DNA of 64,000 nt from Lachnospiraceae bacterium AB2028 (lineage in GTDB: Bacteria; Bacillota; Clostridia; Lachnospirales; Lachnospiraceae). Shown one piece after another: positions 18,672 to 27,619 of this stretch (position 1 is its first letter; every line of letters begins with the position of its first letter). The position numbers and the translations under genes were made by a program. The notes below the pieces were generated by a model, which was not told the origin of the DNA, made no database searches, and saw only the letters and a list, made by a program, of their open reading frames with translations. Location: contig JHYJ01000012.1 of the NCBI GenBank assembly GCA_000621425.1, positions 1-64,000 of the forward strand. Reading direction: 5' to 3'.

Positions 18672-20150
18672 ATGTCGGATATTACAAAGAATATAAAAGA
18701 AGATCCCTACAGGCTGGGCTTTCATCTGATGCCGCCTGCAGGGTGGCTCAATGACCCTAACGGGCTCTGCGAATTCAAGGGAAAATATCATGTGTTTTTC
18801 CAGTATGCACCCGATTCTGCGGACGGCCGCGGGAAAAAATGCTGGGGTCATTACATCGGAGAGTCCCTGACAGAGTTTAGCTTTGCCGGGGCTCCTCTTC
18901 TGCCTGACGACGAAAAGGATAAGAATGGAGTCTACTCCGGCTGTGCGCTGGTGGACGATGATGAAGTGCTTCTTTACTATACGGGCAACGTAAAGCAGAC
19001 GGGCGAACACGACTACACTTATTCCGGGCGTGAAGCCAATACCGTACTTGTATCCATGACTGATGGGGATAAATTTTCCGAGAAGCTCTGCCTGATGGAG
19101 AACAGGGATTATCCGGAAGAGTATACCTGCCATGTGCGTGATCCCAAGGTATGGAAACAGGACGGAAAGTATTTCATGGTACAGGGCGGAAGGCTGGACG
19201 GAAGAAAGTCCGGCGGTGATAAAGGTGCCGTGATAGTTTTTGATAAAACAGAGGAAGCGCCATGGAAGGCCTTATACAGCATCACAACAGAAAGTCCTTT
19301 CGGCTATATGTGGGAATGTCCTGATTATTTCGAAAAGGACGGGGTTAAGCTTTTATCCTGCAGTCCCCAGGGCCTTGAGTCAGAAGAGTATCGATATCAA
19401 AATGTATACCAGTCCGGCTACTTTGTGCTTCCTGATGATTTTGATATCACAGTGGAAAGATCTGAAAAATATGTGATGCTGGATGATCCTGACAGACATT
19501 TCCATGAGTGGGATATGGGCTTTGATTTCTATGCGCCCCAGACCTTTGAGGATGAAAAAGGCAGGCGCATACTTATAGGCTGGGCAGGAATCCCTGATGC
19601 AGACTATGATAATGAACCCACTGTAAAAAGAGGCTGGCAGCATGCCCTGACAATTCCGCGGGAGATCACTGTATCCGATGAAGGAAAAGTGCTGCAGTAT
19701 CCTGTCGCAGAGATCGAGAGCCTCAGACAAAATGAGCGTGTCGGCCATAATATAGAACTTCCTTTAAGACGCGCGGATATTATGGCAGACATCGATGCTG
19801 ACAGGCTGCTAAGCATAGGCAGTGCATCAGAGCTACTTAGGATAAGCGTCGCCGCCGGTTGGCTTTTCAGCCTGACTCTTTCCCGGAAAGCGGAAAAATA
19901 CCTTGTAACCCTGCAGCTTTCGGAAGGTGCAGGCAGAGGCAGAAAGAGCCGCAAAATCCTGCTTGATGACCTGCATTCGCTGCGGCTTGTCCTTGATACA
20001 TCCCTTGCGGAGATATATCTGAACGACGGTGAATATGTAATGACCACCCGTTTCTACGCAGACGAAGAAATTGCCCGGAAGCCGTATATTTTGCATTCCG
20101 CCTGTGATGTTAAAGTCTGGGATATGAAAGAGATGAAGGTAGTATACTAA
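18672..20150 (+). CDS. scrB: Sucrose-6-phosphate hydrolase (GH32)
   Basis: 492-residue cytoplasmic GH32 enzyme that cleaves sucrose 6-phosphate to glucose 6-phosphate and fructose. The N-terminal signature is GWLNDPNGLC (nucleophile Asp). HVRDPKVW has the RDP motif, and WECPDYF carries the acid/base Glu of the EC motif. The five-bladed propeller is followed by a C-terminal beta-sandwich. No signal peptide is present, which fits an intracellular role. The ATG follows the PTS stop with no gap, so translation is coupled. Confidence 0.92.
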   Translation: MSDITKNIKEDPYRLGFHLMPPAGWLNDPNGLCEFKGKYHVFFQYAPDSADGRGKKCWGHYIGESLTEFSFAGAPLLPDDEKDKNGVYSGCALVDDDEVLLYYTGNVKQTGEHDYTYSGREANTVLVSMTDGDKFSEKLCLMENRDYPEEYTCHVRDPKVWKQDGKYFMVQGGRLDGRKSGGDKGAVIVFDKTEEAPWKALYSITTESPFGYMWECPDYFEKDGVKLLSCSPQGLESEEYRYQNVYQSGYFVLPDDFDITVERSEKYVMLDDPDRHFHEWDMGFDFYAPQTFEDEKGRRILIGWAGIPDADYDNEPTVKRGWQHALTIPREITVSDEGKVLQYPVAEIESLRQNERVGHNIELPLRRADIMADIDADRLLSIGSASELLRISVAAGWLFSLTLSRKAEKYLVTLQLSEGAGRGRKSRKILLDDLHSLRLVLDTSLAEIYLNDGEYVMTTRFYADEEIARKPYILHSACDVKVWDMKEMKVVY

Positions 20151-20435
20151 CACTTGCACTTGTCACGAAAACGATGCACTGCCGCCGGGCTGTAGACGGC
20201 AAATGATATACGTAGCTTACATATAAATATAAAACGAGTGAACAACGCTACACGGATGTAGCGTGTGAACGGTCCCGGAAGATTTTAACCGACTATGGGC
20301 ATTTCCGTAAGAACTGCTTGGCGAACGGCCCCAGTGCCGGATGAGCTACCGGTGTGAGGAAGTTAGCGAATTATACAATTAATACAAGCAATAATATAAC
20401 AAACCGCCGCAGAAAGCGGCAGAAAGAGGTGGAGT
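20151..20435 (+). other. Intergenic region with stem-loops before ptsH
   Basis: The 285-base gap has no supportable reading frame. It contains a perfect 8 base-pair hairpin at 20245-20264 (acgctaca / tgtagcgt) and two related segments, gtgaacggtccc (about 20265) and gcgaacggcccc (about 20322), then a hairpin directly before the ptsH ribosome binding site. No clear terminator T-run follows scrB, so some readthrough into ptsH is possible. Confidence 0.45.
20405..20428 (+). promoter_or_regulatory. Leader hairpin abutting the ribosome binding site (ptsH)
   Basis: A perfect gccgc / gcggc stem (20405-20409/20415-20419) with an agaaa loop, followed directly by agaaagagg, the ribosome binding site. 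This is the best-formed of the five similar leaders. Confidence 0.5.
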
Positions 20436-20693
20436 ATGAAATCTTTTAACTATGTGATCACAGACGAGGTAGGCATCCATGCAAGGCCCGCAGGACAGCT
20501 TGCAAAGATGGTAAAGGAGCTGACATCCAAAGTAACCATTGAAGCAAACGGGAAATCCGCAGAAGCAACAAAGCTTATGATGGTCATGGCCCTTGGAGTT
20601 AAGAAGGATGCCGAAGTTACCGTTAAGGTGGAGGGGCCTGATGAGGATGCGGATGTTGTAAAGGTTGAGGACTTTTTCAAGGCTAATTTCTAA
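20436..20693 (+). CDS. ptsH: Phosphocarrier protein HPr
   Basis: 85-residue PTS carrier, the standard length. His15 lies in GIHARPAGQLAK and receives phosphate from Enzyme I. The region around residue 46 reads EATKLMMVMALGV, so position 46 is Lys and not the Ser that HPr kinase phosphorylates in Bacillus HPr (NLKSIMGVMSLG). Regulation through seryl-phosphorylated HPr and CcpA is therefore unlikely for this protein. It stands 18 bases before the Enzyme I gene, the usual ptsHI order, and just downstream of the sucrose genes that use it. Confidence 0.93.
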   Translation: MKSFNYVITDEVGIHARPAGQLAKMVKELTSKVTIEANGKSAEATKLMMVMALGVKKDAEVTVKVEGPDEDADVVKVEDFFKANF

Positions 20694-20711
20694 AGCTGTC
20701 AGGAGGTGCCT

Positions 20712-22325
20712 ATGCAGCAGTTCAAGGGGAAAGGGATAGGAAAAGGCGTGGCGATAGGCCGGATCTTTTTCTATGATAAGGGAGAAGAGGCCGTCCGCCG
20801 TGAAAACATTGATAATGTGGATGCTGAGATAGAGCGGTATGAAGCTGCAAAAGCAAAGGCAACGGAGCAGCTGCAGAAGCTTTATGACAAAGCTCTTGTG
20901 GAAGTGGGCGAAGAGAATGCCGCTATATTCGAAGTGCATCAGATGATGCTTGAGGACGAGGACTATAATGATTCGATATCCAACATCATCAAAACCGAAA
21001 AGGTATGTGCGGAGTATGCGGTAGCAACCACGGGCGATAATTTTGCGGAAATGTTTGCCAACATGGATGACGAATACTTTAAAGCCCGCAGTGCTGATGT
21101 AAAAGATATTTCCGAAAGAGTGGTAAGAGTACTGTCCGGACGGGAAACTACATCAGACCTTGAAGAACCTGTTATCCTGGTGGCTGAGGATCTGGCGCCT
21201 TCCGAAACAGTGCAGTTTGATAAGTCAAAGCTTCTTGCATTTGTAACCCGCCTGGGCTCAGCTAATTCCCATACGGCAATACTTGCCAGGATGATGAGCC
21301 TGCCTGCGATCATAGGCATAGATATCGATAAATCCTGGAACGGCAAGCAGGCTATAGTTGACGGATACAAAGGTACCATCACTATAGATCCTGATGATGA
21401 CTATATGAAGGAAATGCTGCTCATCCGCCATCGGGATGAGGAACACAGGAAACTTCTGCAGCAGCTTAAGGGCAAGCCCAGCGTGACAAAGAGCGGTCGG
21501 AAGATAAAGCTCTATGCCAACATAGGCGGTGTCAAGGATACCGGTGCCGCTCTTGATAATGATGCTGAGGGTGTAGGTCTTTTCAGAAGTGAGTTCCTGT
21601 ATCTGGAAAGTGAGGATTTCCCCACGGAAGATACGCAGTTTCAGGCATATAAGTCTGTCGTGCAGAATATGGCAGGCAAGCAGGTGGTCATAAGGACCCT
21701 TGATCTGGGTGCGGATAAGCAGGTGGGGTATTTTGATCTTGGAGATGAAGACAATCCGGCCATGGGTTACCGTGCTATACGCATCTGTCTTGACAGGCCT
21801 GAGATATTCAAGACCCAGCTGCGTGCGATATACCGTGCATCTGCATACGGAAAAGTTGCCATAATGTTCCCGATGATAATATCACTGGATGAAGTGCTGC
21901 AGTGCAAAAAGTATGTGGAGGAAGTTAAGCAGGAACTGAAGGCAGAGAATATCCCTTACAGCGAAGATGTGGAGCTTGGCATAATGATAGAGACGCCCGC
22001 TGCGGCTGTTATCAGTGAATACCTGGCGAAGGAGGTTGATTTCTTCAGTATCGGAACCAACGACCTGACTCAGTACACTCTGGCCATAGACCGCCAGAAT
22101 GCAAAGCTTGAATCCATTAATGATTCCCACCATCCGGCAGTGCTGGAGCTTATACGCATGACTATTGAGAACGGCCATAAGGGCGGTGCGTGGGTAGGCA
22201 TATGCGGCGAGCTGGCAGCAGACACTTCACTTACGGCAAAGTTTATTGAGTATGGTGTGGATGAGCTGTCTGTGTCCCCGGCATTTATTCTGCCGGTTAG
22301 AGCTGAGATTGTTAATACTGAGTGA
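20712..22325 (+). CDS. ptsI: PTS Enzyme I (phosphoenolpyruvate-protein phosphotransferase)
   Basis: 537 residues from the ATG at 20712, with aggagg at 20701-20706. A frame-aligned GTG inside that site is rejected. It transfers phosphate from phosphoenolpyruvate to HPr. The N-terminal domain has the phospho-His in LGSANSHTAILAR (about residue 185). The PEP-binding barrel has GVGLFRSEFLYL, GYRAIRICLDRPEIF, and the C-terminal signature DFFSIGTNDLTQYTLAIDRQ. Length is normal (540-575 in the family). It is the last gene of the ptsHI pair; a gtgagaaa / tttctcac inverted repeat brackets its stop but lacks a T-run. Confidence 0.95.
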   Translation: MQQFKGKGIGKGVAIGRIFFYDKGEEAVRRENIDNVDAEIERYEAAKAKATEQLQKLYDKALVEVGEENAAIFEVHQMMLEDEDYNDSISNIIKTEKVCAEYAVATTGDNFAEMFANMDDEYFKARSADVKDISERVVRVLSGRETTSDLEEPVILVAEDLAPSETVQFDKSKLLAFVTRLGSANSHTAILARMMSLPAIIGIDIDKSWNGKQAIVDGYKGTITIDPDDDYMKEMLLIRHRDEEHRKLLQQLKGKPSVTKSGRKIKLYANIGGVKDTGAALDNDAEGVGLFRSEFLYLESEDFPTEDTQFQAYKSVVQNMAGKQVVIRTLDLGADKQVGYFDLGDEDNPAMGYRAIRICLDRPEIFKTQLRAIYRASAYGKVAIMFPMIISLDEVLQCKKYVEEVKQELKAENIPYSEDVELGIMIETPAAAVISEYLAKEVDFFSIGTNDLTQYTLAIDRQNAKLESINDSHHPAVLELIRMTIENGHKGGAWVGICGELAADTSLTAKFIEYGVDELSVSPAFILPVRAEIVNTE

Positions 22326-22373
22326 GAAAGCCTTACCAAATGTAGATATTTTTAATTTTTTTCTCACAACATA

Positions 22374-22402
22374 TTGAAATTCCTTGATTTCTCTGCTATA
22401 AT
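22374..22402 (+). promoter_or_regulatory. Strong promoter of the HU gene
   Basis: A ttgaaa -35 (22374-22379), a 17-base spacer and an extended -10 (tgctataat, hexamer 22397-22402). It is followed by a 43-base leader with ggaggag. Confidence 0.85.
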
Positions 22403-22445
22403 CCATTGTGTTAACAAAAACCACTAAGTTGGGAGGAGAACAAAA

Positions 22446-22733
22446 ATGAATAGAGTAGAACTTGTTGATGCAATGGCTAAGGAGTCTGGTCTTTCAAAGG
22501 CTGACAGCGAGAAGGCACTTAAGGCTTTCACAAACACTGTATCTAAGGAGCTTAAGAAGAAGGGTAAGGTTCAGCTTGTAGGTTTCGGTACATTCGAGAC
22601 AAGCAAGAGAGCAGCTCGTAAGGGTAAGAATCCTAAGACCGGTGAGGCTATCAAGATTCCTGCAGCTACAGTTCCTAAGTTCAAGGCTGGTAAGGCTCTT
22701 AAGGATGCTGTAAACGGCGCAAAGAAGAAATAA
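22446..22733 (+). CDS. hup: DNA-binding protein HU
   Basis: 95-residue histone-like protein that bends and compacts DNA as a dimer. It starts MNRVELVDAMAKESGLSKAD and has the HU signature GFGTFETSKRAARKGKNPKT with the DNA-inserting arm and the conserved PxFKAGKALKDAVN end. The lysine-rich tail ends AKKK. Its own strong promoter, near-perfect terminator and restricted codon use all indicate high expression. Confidence 0.96.
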   Translation: MNRVELVDAMAKESGLSKADSEKALKAFTNTVSKELKKKGKVQLVGFGTFETSKRAARKGKNPKTGEAIKIPAATVPKFKAGKALKDAVNGAKKK

Positions 22734-22764
22734 TTTTTTGAATCATAGAATTCAATACCTAATG

Positions 22765-22792
22765 AAATGCGGAGCATAATGCTCCGCATTTT
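22765..22792 (+). terminator. Terminator of the HU gene
   Basis: A 12 base-pair perfect stem (22765-22776 with 22780-22791) and a three-base loop, with a TTTAATTT tail. Confidence 0.9.
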
Positions 22793-22953
22793 AATTTGTG
22801 GAAGAGACTTTGCTGCTGCTCGATTTTGCTTGTAAAAAGGCTTATAGATAAGTTAAAATTAAGTCAGTCGTGATAATCTGATATGGCCCGGTGCTTAAGG
22901 ATTCAGTACGGTTTTGATGCGGCAGGAATAATAAAAAAACGGGAGGCAAAAAT

Positions 22954-24078
22954 ATGGAAAAATCAAAAGTTTACTTTACGGATTTCAGGACTGTTCTGGG
23001 AGTCAGCCTTCCGGCAAAGCTTCAGAAACTGATAAGAAAAGCGGACATTGGTTCCATCGATATGGATGGCAAGTTTGTTGCAATCAAGATGCATTTCGGC
23101 GAACTGGGCAACCTTGCTTACTTAAGACCTAACTATGCAAAGGCTGTTGCAGATGTGGTAAAGGAAAACGGCGGCCTTCCTTTCCTGACAGACTGTAACA
23201 CTCTATATCCCGGCAGCCGTAAGAATGCCCTTGAGCATATGGACTGTGCAAACATAAACGGATTCAATACCATAACCACCGGCTGTCAGATCATCATAGC
23301 AGACGGACTCAGGGGAACGGATGATGTGGCTGTGCCCGTTCCCAACTGGGAATACTGCGAAGAAGCTTATATCGGCCGTGCCGTAATGGATGCGGATATC
23401 TTTATTTCCCTTACTCACTTTAAGGGACATGAGCAGGCAGGATTCGGCGGTGCCATTAAGAATATTGGTATGGGCTGCGGAAGCCGTGCAGGAAAGATGC
23501 AGCAGCATAACAGCGGCCATCCCCATGTGATCACGGAGAAGTGCAGGGGCTGTAGGCGATGCGCTAAAGAGTGCGGTTCGGATGCTATAATCTATGAAGG
23601 AAATAAGGCCTTCATATCACCTGATAAATGTAAAGGCTGCGGACGCTGCATAGGCGCCTGTGCCTTTGATGCCATAGAAAACGATAACTGGGATGCACCC
23701 CAGATGCTGGGCAGGAGAATGGCTGAGTACACCGCTGCTGTAGTAAGCGGCAGGCCCTGCTTCCATATAAGCCTGATAACTGATGTATCACCTAACTGTG
23801 ACTGTCACGGTGAAAACGATGCGCCCATCCTTCCGGATATCGGAATGCTTGCATCATTTGATCCCGTAGCTCTTGATCAGGCCTGTGTAGACCTTTGCCA
23901 GAAGGCAGCCCCCATAAGGAACAGCCAGCTGGGCGACAATATGGCAAGTGAGCATTTCCATGACCACGGTGATGTATGGCACAACAGCAATCCTAATGTT
24001 TCATGGGCTGAAACATTGGAGCATGCAGAAAAGATAGGAATAGGAACCAGGGAATACGAACTGGTTGTAATGAAGTAG
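22954..24078 (+). CDS. DUF362-family protein with two 4Fe-4S clusters
   Basis: 374 residues. The N-terminal DUF362 domain (about 1-190) has MHFGELGNLAYLRPNY and LTHFKGHEQAGFGGAIKN. A bacterial ferredoxin insert (about 190-240) follows, with two CxxCxxCxxxC sets (CRGCRRCAKEC and CKGCGRCIGAC). The C-terminal part resumes the DUF362 fold. The cytoplasmic reaction is unknown; family members are assumed to be iron-sulfur redox proteins. It has a good ribosome binding site (cgggagg), and the GGDEF gene starts two bases after its stop. Confidence 0.85.
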   Translation: MEKSKVYFTDFRTVLGVSLPAKLQKLIRKADIGSIDMDGKFVAIKMHFGELGNLAYLRPNYAKAVADVVKENGGLPFLTDCNTLYPGSRKNALEHMDCANINGFNTITTGCQIIIADGLRGTDDVAVPVPNWEYCEEAYIGRAVMDADIFISLTHFKGHEQAGFGGAIKNIGMGCGSRAGKMQQHNSGHPHVITEKCRGCRRCAKECGSDAIIYEGNKAFISPDKCKGCGRCIGACAFDAIENDNWDAPQMLGRRMAEYTAAVVSGRPCFHISLITDVSPNCDCHGENDAPILPDIGMLASFDPVALDQACVDLCQKAAPIRNSQLGDNMASEHFHDHGDVWHNSNPNVSWAETLEHAEKIGIGTREYELVVMK

Positions 24079-24080
24079 GA

Positions 24081-25169
24081 ATGAAGAAGAAAAATATAAT
24101 TGAAAATACCATGCACTTTCTTGCACATAACAGTTTTCTGTTTACTGTTATCATTATGTGCCTGGTGCATGTGACTTTACTGGCAATTACGTTTTTTGCA
24201 GGGGTTCCGCCCCTGGCCTTGTCAAATGTTGTAAGTGTCATTGTATACCTGTTCTGTATCATACTGTGCAGGTCCGGACATATCATGCCTGTATATATCA
24301 GCATTCTTCTGGAAGTTGCATGCTATTCTGCCCTGGGGGTTTATTATATAGGGTGGAAAAGCGGATCGGGCAATTTTATCTTTTCCATTGTGCCCATAAT
24401 AATATTTTTCGGAAGCTATCTGTTCAAAGAAAAAAAGCGGTGGATCATTGTAGTCATACTTGCCCTGGATTTTCTGATGTATGCCCTTATGTATATAGGA
24501 CATGGAAAAATGGCACCTGTGTTTGAGATAAGTGATGTGGCCAATACGATTATGATGCTCTTCTCGTCTTTTGTAATGTTTTTTAGTGTGGTATTTTATA
24601 CAACTATTTTTATTTACTCCAGCGAACGTACAAGGATCAATCTTGAGCAGGAGAATAAGCATCTTTCTGCCGAAGCACAGGAAGATGCCCTGACAAATAT
24701 GCTGAACCGCCGCGGCTTCACTCCGGTGATCACGAAACTTATGGAAGGCGGCGAGACAAATCATTTCTGCATAGCCTTTTTCGATATTGATAATTTCAAG
24801 CGTATCAATGATACATACGGCCATGACTGCGGAGATGAAGTGCTCAGGCATGTTTCTACCGTGGCAAGGAAAGAGATGAGCGGCTGTGAAATATGCAGAT
24901 GGGGCGGTGAGGAATTCATAATTTTGATGAAGGATTATGATATGGCCGTTGCAAAGCAGAAAATGGAATATCTGAGAAAGTGTGTAGAAACTACTCCTAC
25001 GGTATTCTTTAACAACCGTATACCGGCAACCATCACTATCGGCCTTGAGGAATATAAGAATGACTATCATGAGCCTGACGAACTTATAAAGGTTGCTGAT
25101 GAGAGAATGTATTACGGAAAACAGCATGGAAAGAATATTGTGATCTCTGAGGGAGGTAATGTCGCGTAA
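24081..25169 (+). CDS. Membrane diguanylate cyclase (GGDEF)
   Basis: 362 residues. Six or so hydrophobic helices (about 15-185) form an MHYT/7TM-like sensory module without recognisable name. A canonical GGDEF domain (about 200-360) has DALTNMLNRRGF, FDIDNFKRINDTYGHDCGDE and the intact active site RWGGEEFIIL. No RxxD product-inhibition site is seen at the expected distance. It should make c-di-GMP from GTP. The gene is coupled to the upstream DUF362 gene (2-base gap) and precedes the DUF3298 lipoprotein by 21 bases, so the three probably form one operon. Confidence 0.9.
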   Translation: MKKKNIIENTMHFLAHNSFLFTVIIMCLVHVTLLAITFFAGVPPLALSNVVSVIVYLFCIILCRSGHIMPVYISILLEVACYSALGVYYIGWKSGSGNFIFSIVPIIIFFGSYLFKEKKRWIIVVILALDFLMYALMYIGHGKMAPVFEISDVANTIMMLFSSFVMFFSVVFYTTIFIYSSERTRINLEQENKHLSAEAQEDALTNMLNRRGFTPVITKLMEGGETNHFCIAFFDIDNFKRINDTYGHDCGDEVLRHVSTVARKEMSGCEICRWGGEEFIILMKDYDMAVAKQKMEYLRKCVETTPTVFFNNRIPATITIGLEEYKNDYHEPDELIKVADERMYYGKQHGKNIVISEGGNVA

Positions 25170-25184
25170 AAGACGGCAGAAAAG
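25161..25184 (+). promoter_or_regulatory. Leader hairpin abutting the ribosome binding site (DUF3298 gene)
   Basis: A gtcg / cggc stem (25161-25164/25174-25177) with an A-rich loop overlaps the stop of the GGDEF gene and is followed by agaaaagga, the ribosome binding site. Confidence 0.35.
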
Positions 25185-25190
25185 GAAACT

Positions 25191-26858
25191 ATGAAAAATA
25201 AATTTATCGGGAAAATACTTTTAGCGGCGGTGTTATCAGCGTCGCTTTTGTCCGGGTGCGCGGGCATCGATGACATAGCTAACAGCTCGGCTGATGTTGA
25301 GGAAGAAGAGACTGCCGCGGAGGCAGAAGCAGGGGAAGCCGGGGCGACCGACTCTTCATCAGGTGATGATGTAAACAGATCAGATCAGCATAATGATAAT
25401 GATTCTCTTGACAATGAGAATGGTGACCTTCAGTCTGGCGGTATAGATTCGGAATACAGGCAGCTTAGGTTCTATGCCAGACAGATGTCAAATTATGTCT
25501 ATGATGCTGAGCTTGATATGATTGCATTAAAAGCAGAGGCTACGCATATAGAACTGCTGGATGAAGACCTGCCGCAGCTTAAAGCAGTAATAGATGAATA
25601 CAGCAAGAACAAGGAAGATATCGTATATGGAGAGACATTTGAGGAGCTCAAAAAGGAAGTCAGAGAATATATCCCTGATATGGGAGATTATTCTGAAGGA
25701 TTCTCCATAAAGTACGATACCACGATCATGAGGGCGGATACAGCTGTCACCTGTCTTCTTACCTACTATGGGGATTATACCGGAGGGGTTCACGGAAATT
25801 ACTGCTACTACCCTGTTAATTATGATTCGTCTACAGGAGAGGAGCTTTTCATAAGTGATGTTGTGGATGAAGGAATGCTGGATGAGATTCCGGATCTTGT
25901 TGCGGCAGCCCTGCTGGAAAGATACGGTAAAGATTCTTTCTATGGGGATGCTGATACTCAGGGTGCAATAGCCGAAACCATAAAGAAAAATTACGGAAAG
26001 GGTGATAATTATTCCTTTGCAGTAGGGTATGAGGGACTCACTTTCTATTTCCAGCCTTACGAGCTGGGACCTTACTCATCCGGGGCCTTAAATGCAACTC
26101 TTAAATACGAAGACTATCCTGAATTGGTAGATGAAAAGTATACGGAATGCGCCGCTGATTATTTCATAGGCATTGATGCTGATCTGGAGACTCTTCCACA
26201 CAGTGAAGATACCTGTAATGCCTATCTTTCCGCACCGGATGAATGGGGAACATATGATGAGCTTGTGATCAATTTCAACGGAAAGGATTTCCGTGAGGAG
26301 ATTTACGGCTACGGTGCAGATATGTGGATATGCACTATAGGCGGAATAAATTATCTGTTTGTAAATCTGTCAGAGGATAATGATTATGAGCACCTGATGG
26401 TTTATTCCCTTAATTCTGCCACCGGAAATGTAGAATGCTGTGCCGATGTATACGGCGGGTTTATGGGATATGTTCCCGCAGATCCGTATGAGTTTAGGAT
26501 ATATGACAGGGGCGATGTGTTGTCTACGTACAGTATGTATAAGAATTATTATGTAGGCAGAGACGGAGTGCCTGCAGGTTTGGAGGATTTTTATTATATC
26601 GATTCGGATTTAAGCCTTAAGACGATCAGTGATGTGGAAGGCGAGGTAAGGGATGATTTCGAAGGCGAAGGCAGCATGGCTACCATCAAGGCAGGTGAGA
26701 AACTGGAATTCTATGCGACTGACGGCGATACCTGGGTTGATTTCAAGCGTAATGACGGAAGTTTTGTCCGCTTTGAAGTGGACCATTCAGACTATCCCCA
26801 GCTGGTAAACGGCTTTGAGGCAGACCTGCTTTTTGAAGGAATGATGTACGCCGGCTGA
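25191..26858 (+). CDS. Lipoprotein with DUF3298 (RsiV-like) domain
   Basis: 555 residues. The signal peptide has a lipobox LLSGC (Cys about residue 23). An acidic, Ser/Asp-rich tether runs to about residue 85. A DUF4163/DUF3298-like domain (about 95-300) carries ADTAVTCLLTYYGDYTGGVH and FYFQPYELGPYSSG, the pattern seen in RsiV-type anti-sigma factor ectodomains. A C-terminal region of about 250 residues has no recognised fold. It is anchored on the outer face of the cell membrane. There is no sigma factor next to it. Cotranscription with the diguanylate cyclase is plausible. Confidence 0.75.
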   Translation: MKNKFIGKILLAAVLSASLLSGCAGIDDIANSSADVEEEETAAEAEAGEAGATDSSSGDDVNRSDQHNDNDSLDNENGDLQSGGIDSEYRQLRFYARQMSNYVYDAELDMIALKAEATHIELLDEDLPQLKAVIDEYSKNKEDIVYGETFEELKKEVREYIPDMGDYSEGFSIKYDTTIMRADTAVTCLLTYYGDYTGGVHGNYCYYPVNYDSSTGEELFISDVVDEGMLDEIPDLVAAALLERYGKDSFYGDADTQGAIAETIKKNYGKGDNYSFAVGYEGLTFYFQPYELGPYSSGALNATLKYEDYPELVDEKYTECAADYFIGIDADLETLPHSEDTCNAYLSAPDEWGTYDELVINFNGKDFREEIYGYGADMWICTIGGINYLFVNLSEDNDYEHLMVYSLNSATGNVECCADVYGGFMGYVPADPYEFRIYDRGDVLSTYSMYKNYYVGRDGVPAGLEDFYYIDSDLSLKTISDVEGEVRDDFEGEGSMATIKAGEKLEFYATDGDTWVDFKRNDGSFVRFEVDHSDYPQLVNGFEADLLFEGMMYAG

Positions 26859-26900
26859 CGGATGAAGATCGATTAGTTAAAAAATAAAATTTTTTATAAA

Positions 26901-26937
26901 AAAACGCGGATTGCAGTGTTTTGCAATCTGCGTTTTT
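26901..26937 (+). terminator. Terminator after the DUF3298 lipoprotein gene
   Basis: A long A-rich/GC stem (aaaacgc-g-gattgca with tgcaatc-t-gcgtttt) ends in a run of T. Confidence 0.88.
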
Positions 26938-27029
26938 TATTGATTTGTTATCCTAATACTACAAGGAAAAAAGCTTTTAACCTGATCAGCAAGTAATTGT
27001 AAAGAAAATTATGGAAAAGGAGAGAAAGT

Positions 27030-27617
27030 ATGGAATCCAGATATCTTAATGTAACCAGTGAGGGCGTTAGCGAGATCTCGTTGGAGGTAAAGCACCTGTC
27101 GGATAGAAAGCTCTTCATTATCGGGGAGGTAACCGACCAGATGGCAAATGAATTTATATCGAAACTGATGTACCTGTTGGAAAGCAATGAACCCATAGAT
27201 ATCATACTTAACAGCCCCGGCGGATCGGTAAATGCAGGGCTTGTAATATACGATCTGATACAGGAATGTGAAGGAAAGATACCTATAAACATTTATTGTG
27301 CAGGTATGGCGGCATCCATGGGGGCAGTCCTGTTGGCAGGCGGCCAAAAGGGGAGGCGTTTCATACTTCCCCACAGCAAGTGCATGATACATGAACCGCT
27401 GATCCAGGGCGGTATGGGGGGCTCAGCAAGCAGTATCAAAAAGACGGCTGAGTCAATTATGGAAACAAAGTCAGTTACAAACGGAATACTTGCAAAGCAT
27501 ACCGGCAAGACTATAGAGGAAATAGATGAGGCCACTTCCTTTGACAACTACATGAATGCAGAGGAAGCAATCAAATTCGGATTGTGTGATGAGATCCGCA
27601 GCATTATAGGAGGTTAA
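27030..27617 (+). CDS. clpP: ClpP-like serine peptidase
   Basis: 195 residues, the normal ClpP length. The catalytic triad is visible: Ser in GMAASMGAVLLA, His in CMIHEPL, and Asp in SFDNYMNAEEA. The oxyanion-loop NSPGGSVNAGL is intact. It is not linked to tig or clpX as housekeeping clpP usually is. It begins a tight operon with an unknown protein (2-base gap) and a VirD4-like ATPase. Such ClpP paralogues are common on conjugative elements, where their role is unclear. It may work with a Clp unfoldase elsewhere, or with the ATPase encoded next door, which is inference. Confidence 0.85.
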   Translation: MESRYLNVTSEGVSEISLEVKHLSDRKLFIIGEVTDQMANEFISKLMYLLESNEPIDIILNSPGGSVNAGLVIYDLIQECEGKIPINIYCAGMAASMGAVLLAGGQKGRRFILPHSKCMIHEPLIQGGMGGSASSIKKTAESIMETKSVTNGILAKHTGKTIEEIDEATSFDNYMNAEEAIKFGLCDEIRSIIGG

Positions 27618-27619
27618 AT

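Noticed and set aside
24222-25127. 301-residue minus-strand frame
   Set aside because: It is a shadow of the diguanylate cyclase gene; composition is unlike a real protein.
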